Origin: Heliomarina sp018223035
GTDB lineage: Bacteria; Pseudomonadota; Alphaproteobacteria; Rhodobacterales; Rhodobacteraceae
Direction: 5' to 3'
Assembly (NCBI GenBank): GCA_018223035.1
Contig: JAAEZD010000023.1
Location: 15,844-79,843 of the forward strand
DNA length: 64,000 bases
In this document: positions 60,715 to 64,000 of the stretch, piece after piece
How the letters are laid out: every line of letters starts with the position of its first letter
Numbering within the stretch: position 1 is the stretch's first letter
Notes under the pieces: generated by a model
The model's input: only the letters and a program-made list of their open reading frames with translations
What the model was told of the DNA's origin: nothing
Databases searched by the model: none
Position numbers and translations under genes: made by a program

Positions 60715-63177
60715 TCACAACTTTTGCGCTCGCAGCCTCAGCGCGTTGCCGATGACCGAGACGGAGGAAAGGCTCATCGCGGCCGCCGCCACGATGGGCG
60801 AGAGCAGAATTCCGAGGAAGGGGTAAAGGATACCGGCGGCAAGAGGCACGCCCGCCGTGTTGTAGACGAAGGCAAAGAACAGGTTCTGGCGGATATTGCG
60901 CATGGTCGCTTCCGCCAGACGCCGCGCCCGGACTATTCCGCCGAGGTCGCCCTTCACCAGTGTGATGCCGGCACTTTCCACCGCGACATCGGCCCCGGTG
61001 CCCATGGCGATACCCACGTCTGCCTCGGCCAGCGCCGGGGCGTCATTCACCCCGTCACCGGCCATCGCCACCGATAGGCCCTCGCCCTTCAGCCGGCGCA
61101 CCAGCGCGTTCTTGTCCTCCGGGCTGACCTGCGCGTGAATTTCGTCGATCCCGAGCTCCTTCGCCACCGCATGAGCGGTCGCCGTGGCGTCGCCGGTCGC
61201 CATGATGATCCGTAAGCCCAGCTCATGCAGAGCGCGGATCGCATCGGGCGTCGTTTCCTTGATCCGGTCCGCGACTGCTACCAGTCCTGCGGGCGCGCCG
61301 TCCACGGCCACCAACATCGCCGTCTTGCCCTCGGCCTGAAGCGCCTCGGCCCGTTCCGCCATCGCGCCGCTATCAACGCCGAGATCCCTCATCAGCGCAA
61401 GATTTCCGAGGGCCACCTTGCGCCCATCAACGTAGCCGGTCACACCCTTGCCGGTGACCGCTTCGAAGTCCTTCGACTCTGCCCTCGGCGCGCCCCGGTC
61501 TTGGGCCCCTGCGACGATCGCCTCGGCGAGCGGATGCTCAGACCCGCGCTCGAGCGCGGCAGCCAGCGACAGCAGGGTCTCCTCGTCGAACCCCTCGGCA
61601 GGCTCGGCATCGGTCAGCGTCGGTTTCCCCTCTGTTAGGGTGCCCGTCTTGTCAACGATCAACGCGTCTACCTTGGAGAACCGTTCCAATGCCTCGGCGT
61701 CACGGATCAACACACCTGCGTTCGCGCCACGTCCGGTCGCGACCATGATCGACATGGGCGTGGCAAGCCCGAGGGCGCATGGGCAGGCAATGATCAGGAC
61801 AGAAACCGCCGCAACGAAAGCATAGCTGAGCGCCGGTGACGGGCCGAAGATCCACCAAGCTGCAAAAGCCAGTAATGCGCAAACGACCACCGCGGGCACG
61901 AAATATCCGGCGACGTGGTCCGCCATGGCCTGAATAGGTGCGCGCGACCGCTGCGCCGAGGCGACCATCTTCACGATCCGGCTCAGAGTCGTGTCGTCGC
62001 CAACATTCTGCGCCTCCATCAGGAAGCTGCCGGATTTGTTCAGCGTGCCGCCGGTCACTTCATCGCCGACAACCTTTTCGACAGGGACCGGCTCCCCGGT
62101 AATCATGCTTTCGTCGATCGACGAGCGTCCTTCCGTCACGGTCCCATCCACGGGCACACTCTCACCAGGGCGAACGCGGAGGATGTCACCGGAGCGCAGT
62201 TGGTCCAGTTCCACGTCTTCTTCCGTGTCGCCGATCACGCGGCGCGCCGTCTTGGGCGCGAGGTCAAGCAGGGCCCTGATGGCATCGCCCGTGCGCTCCC
62301 GCGCTGCCAACTCCATGACTTGCCCAATCAGCACCAGCACGAGGATCACCGCCGTTGCCTCGAAATAGACCGGCGTCATGCCCATGCCATCCGCCATCTG
62401 GTCAGGCAGCAGCCCGGGCGCGAGGAGCGAGACGATGGAAAACACATAGGCAGCGCCAGTCCCGAGCGCGATCAGGGTCCACATGTTCGGCGAACGGTTC
62501 ACGATCGAGGCCCAGCCCCGCTTGAAGAACGGCCGGCAGACCCAGACCACCGGCGTCGCCAGCGCGAACTGCACCCAGCCAAAGGCCCGATGTCCGATCC
62601 AGTCGGCAAAGGGGATGCCGATATGAGCGCCCATCTCGAGGATGAACACGGCCAGTGCCAAAGGTGCAGTGATCCAGAGCCGTCTCTTGAAATCGACGAA
62701 CTCCGGGTTTGGTCCGCTGTCCGCCGAAGGCGTCATCGGCTCCAGCGCCATGCCACACTTTGGGCAATCCCCGGGGTGATCCCGGATGATCTCGGGGTGC
62801 ATCGGGCAGGTGTATTTCGTGCCCTCCGGCATCGGTTCCGCCGCGAATGTCTCGCCAAGATAGGTCTCTGGATTTGCTTCGAATTTGGACTTGCACCGCC
62901 CGGTGCAGAAATAAAACCGCTGCCCTTCGTGCTTGGTCATATGTTCTGCGCTGGCCCGCTCTACCGACATGCCGCACACCGGGTCCTTGGCCGTCAAATA
63001 ATCCTGCGGGTTCGAGACGAATTTGCTCCGACAGCCTTCGGAGCAGAAGTGGTATGTATGGCCCTCATGCTCGGCGGTCGGCTTTCTCTGTGCCGGGTCC
63101 ACGGTCATCCCGCAGACCGGATCGCGAGTGATCTTCTCATTTTGATAATCGTGCTGATGGCTGCGTGTTTGCGGCAT
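60715..63177 (-). CDS. copA: Copper-translocating P-type ATPase CopA
   Basis: An 820-residue P1B-type ATPase that pumps Cu(I) from the cytoplasm. The N-terminus carries two YHS (TRASH-like) modules (about 16-61 and 63-107) and a heavy-metal binding module (121-147, YTCPMHPE and PGDCPKCGM) in place of the usual HMA domains. The transport motif CPC is at C465/C467 (IIACPCALGLATP), DKTGT with the phosphorylated Asp at 509-513, and GDGVNDAPALAEADVGIAMG late. A MerR-type promoter lies upstream. Metal specificity for copper rests on the CPC and context. Confidence 0.95.
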   Translation of the reverse strand: MPQTRSHQHDYQNEKITRDPVCGMTVDPAQRKPTAEHEGHTYHFCSEGCRSKFVSNPQDYLTAKDPVCGMSVERASAEHMTKHEGQRFYFCTGRCKSKFEANPETYLGETFAAEPMPEGTKYTCPMHPEIIRDHPGDCPKCGMALEPMTPSADSGPNPEFVDFKRRLWITAPLALAVFILEMGAHIGIPFADWIGHRAFGWVQFALATPVVWVCRPFFKRGWASIVNRSPNMWTLIALGTGAAYVFSIVSLLAPGLLPDQMADGMGMTPVYFEATAVILVLVLIGQVMELAARERTGDAIRALLDLAPKTARRVIGDTEEDVELDQLRSGDILRVRPGESVPVDGTVTEGRSSIDESMITGEPVPVEKVVGDEVTGGTLNKSGSFLMEAQNVGDDTTLSRIVKMVASAQRSRAPIQAMADHVAGYFVPAVVVCALLAFAAWWIFGPSPALSYAFVAAVSVLIIACPCALGLATPMSIMVATGRGANAGVLIRDAEALERFSKVDALIVDKTGTLTEGKPTLTDAEPAEGFDEETLLSLAAALERGSEHPLAEAIVAGAQDRGAPRAESKDFEAVTGKGVTGYVDGRKVALGNLALMRDLGVDSGAMAERAEALQAEGKTAMLVAVDGAPAGLVAVADRIKETTPDAIRALHELGLRIIMATGDATATAHAVAKELGIDEIHAQVSPEDKNALVRRLKGEGLSVAMAGDGVNDAPALAEADVGIAMGTGADVAVESAGITLVKGDLGGIVRARRLAEATMRNIRQNLFFAFVYNTAGVPLAAGILYPFLGILLSPIVAAAAMSLSSVSVIGNALRLRAQKL

Positions 63178-63214
63178 GACCTGTCCTTTCCTTCAACGAG
63201 GATAATGGAGCATT

Positions 63215-63245
63215 GATGTAGGGGTTCCAGTCACTGAAGGGTCAA
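63215..63245 (-). promoter_or_regulatory. MerR/CueR-type promoter of copA
   Basis: On the minus strand TTGACC (63240-63245) is the -35 and TACATC (63215-63220) the -10, with a 19-bp spacer containing the imperfect dyad CTTCAGTGACTGGAAC. Long spacers with an internal dyad are the hallmark of promoters activated by MerR-family metal sensors such as CueR/HmrR. The regulator gene is not in the window. Confidence 0.75.
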
Positions 63246-63796
63246 GGGGCATTTTATAGTCCGTCGCATTGTTCGGACATGGTGTCACTCAGTACCCCAA
63301 TTCATGGACATATGGCATCCAGCGGATCCGGCACTAATCTGGCAATCACAGCAATCTGGAGCCTGCACGAATTTGATTTCTCGTCGTGACGTTTATCATG
63401 AGCAGCTTCATTTTCTTGGGTTTGGGCTTTTCGCCGCGATAATTAGGAATATAAATCAGGGGGTGTGACCAGTCATTCGAATCGTCTGACGCGAATGACT
63501 GGTATGGGCCGTCCACGAAGGTTGCCGAAGCGGCATCCGGTGGGATGCTGTTTTCGCCCCAACAGCGGCAGAGAGCCCTTATTTTCCATCGCCGCGCCAA
63601 TTTTGGATGATCGTAAATCGCAACAGTGAGTGAACTCCCTGTAACCCCTGCCGCACATGTCGGTGGCACGGCACAGCGAACCACTGGGCCTCTTAACCGA
63701 CTTGATCGCGATCAAGTCGGATGTTGCGACCACTTGTTAGGCTCCCGCGCAGACAGATTTTTTTGCACAACCATTTTGATACGAAGGAGACCAGAT
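63246..63796. other. Gene-free region right of copA
   Basis: About 550 bp with no supported gene. It contains a 12-bp inverted repeat (ACCAGTCATTCG 63468-63479, CGAATGACTGGT 63492-63503) and a 24-bp palindrome at 63697-63720. Short leftward frames have no family resemblance. Confidence 0.5.
63697..63720 (+). promoter_or_regulatory. FNR-type box within a 24-bp palindrome
   Basis: CCGACTTGATCG / CGATCAAGTCGG is a perfect palindrome. Its centre, TTGATCGCGATCAA (63702-63715), matches the FNR/FnrL consensus TTGAT-N4-ATCAA. A TAGGCT at 63738-63743 is at the right place for a -10 of a class II promoter. The gene starting at 63797 would be controlled by oxygen. Confidence 0.7.
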
Positions 63797-63961
63797 TTGG
63801 CTATCTCTGAAGACAAAGGTTGGGACGCCGTCATCATCGGCTCCGGCATGGGTGGCATGGCCGCAGCAGCCGCGCTTTCGAAGCTTGGGCACAAAGTTAT
63901 TCTTCTGGAGCAGTACCAAACGCTTGGGGGTTTGACCCACAGCTTTGGAGTAGCCCCCTGA
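63797..63961 (+). pseudogene. Truncated FAD-dependent oxidoreductase N-terminus
   Basis: From TTG 63797 (AAGGAGA upstream) 54 residues are read, with the Rossmann FAD motif AVIIGSGMGGMAAAAALSKLG and EQYQTLGGLTHSFG, as in phytoene-desaturase/retinol-saturase type flavoproteins. Where the family continues for several hundred residues, a stop appears at 63959-63961. The sequence after GVAP (TGAAAGTGGTCCACC) looks like the end of an insertion sequence, which would explain the truncation. The window ends soon after, so the remainder is not seen. Confidence 0.65.
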
Positions 63962-64000
63962 AAGTGGTCCACCAACTGGGATAGATTTGTCCCGCAAATT

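Noticed and set aside
63346..63733. Short leftward frames right of copA
   Set aside because: Basic, low-complexity translations without start signals or resemblance, overlapping an inverted repeat and the FNR palindrome.

Overview
The window is a high-GC alphaproteobacterial chromosome segment that reads as Rhodobacterales (Roseobacter group). The signs are the order rpsT-dnaA-dnaN-recF-gyrB with mutM and ubiE/ubiB next door, a VPLPA-type C-terminal sorting signal, RTX proteins with type I secretion tails, a TPP-riboswitch-led thiBPQ operon, and clusters of GANTC (CcrM) sites before dnaA. Calls rest on reading translated sequence, motifs and gene order; no database search was possible.

Layout. 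1-5260: a partial hydantoinase gene, queG, a glutathione S-transferase, mtgA, a VPLPA-anchored surface protein and a sulfotransferase-like gene. 5.6-12.6 kb: glutamate synthase, gltD and gltB, with two GFA-family genes between them. 12.8-14.9 kb: uppP, an NDUFA9-like epimerase and tRNA-Leu(CAG). 15.4-25.4 kb is an accessory, envelope-oriented stretch: an FG-GAP/RTX protein, a NaChBac-like voltage-gated sodium channel, a DUF3775 protein, two outer-membrane proteins, an unlisted 40-residue secreted peptide, a 1066-residue membrane protein carrying a fused solute-binding domain, and a HasA-like hemophore fused to RTX repeats. 25.4-39.3 kb: TetR, a CocE-type hydrolase, thiQ-thiP-thiB with TPP riboswitch, rppH, htpX, a LysE exporter, fadH, a small monooxygenase/NIPSNAP pair with divergent ArsR regulator, a LysR regulator and a thioesterase. 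39.5-51.2 kb: ubiB, ubiE, mutM, enoyl-CoA hydratase, rpsT and the dnaA-dnaN-recF-gyrB replication cluster.

From just after gyrB to the right edge the content changes to a copper-handling island: a YqaA-type membrane protein, small His/Met/Cys-rich periplasmic proteins, a TolC-family lipoprotein, two Tat-exported multicopper oxidases, a CusF-like chaperone, three c-type cytochromes, a DUF305 protein and a CopA-type P1B ATPase whose promoter has the 19-bp spacer typical of MerR/CueR control. The oxidases and carriers would act on periplasmic copper while the ATPase exports cytoplasmic Cu(I). At the far right a flavoprotein gene with an FNR-type box is cut off after 54 codons by what looks like an insertion-sequence end.

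The best candidates for undescribed biology are the 40-residue secreted peptide followed by the giant membrane/solute-binding fusion, the structured leader in front of the HasA-RTX gene, and two families of dispersed intergenic repeats. One of those repeats appears to act as terminator plus ribosome-binding site between consecutive genes.
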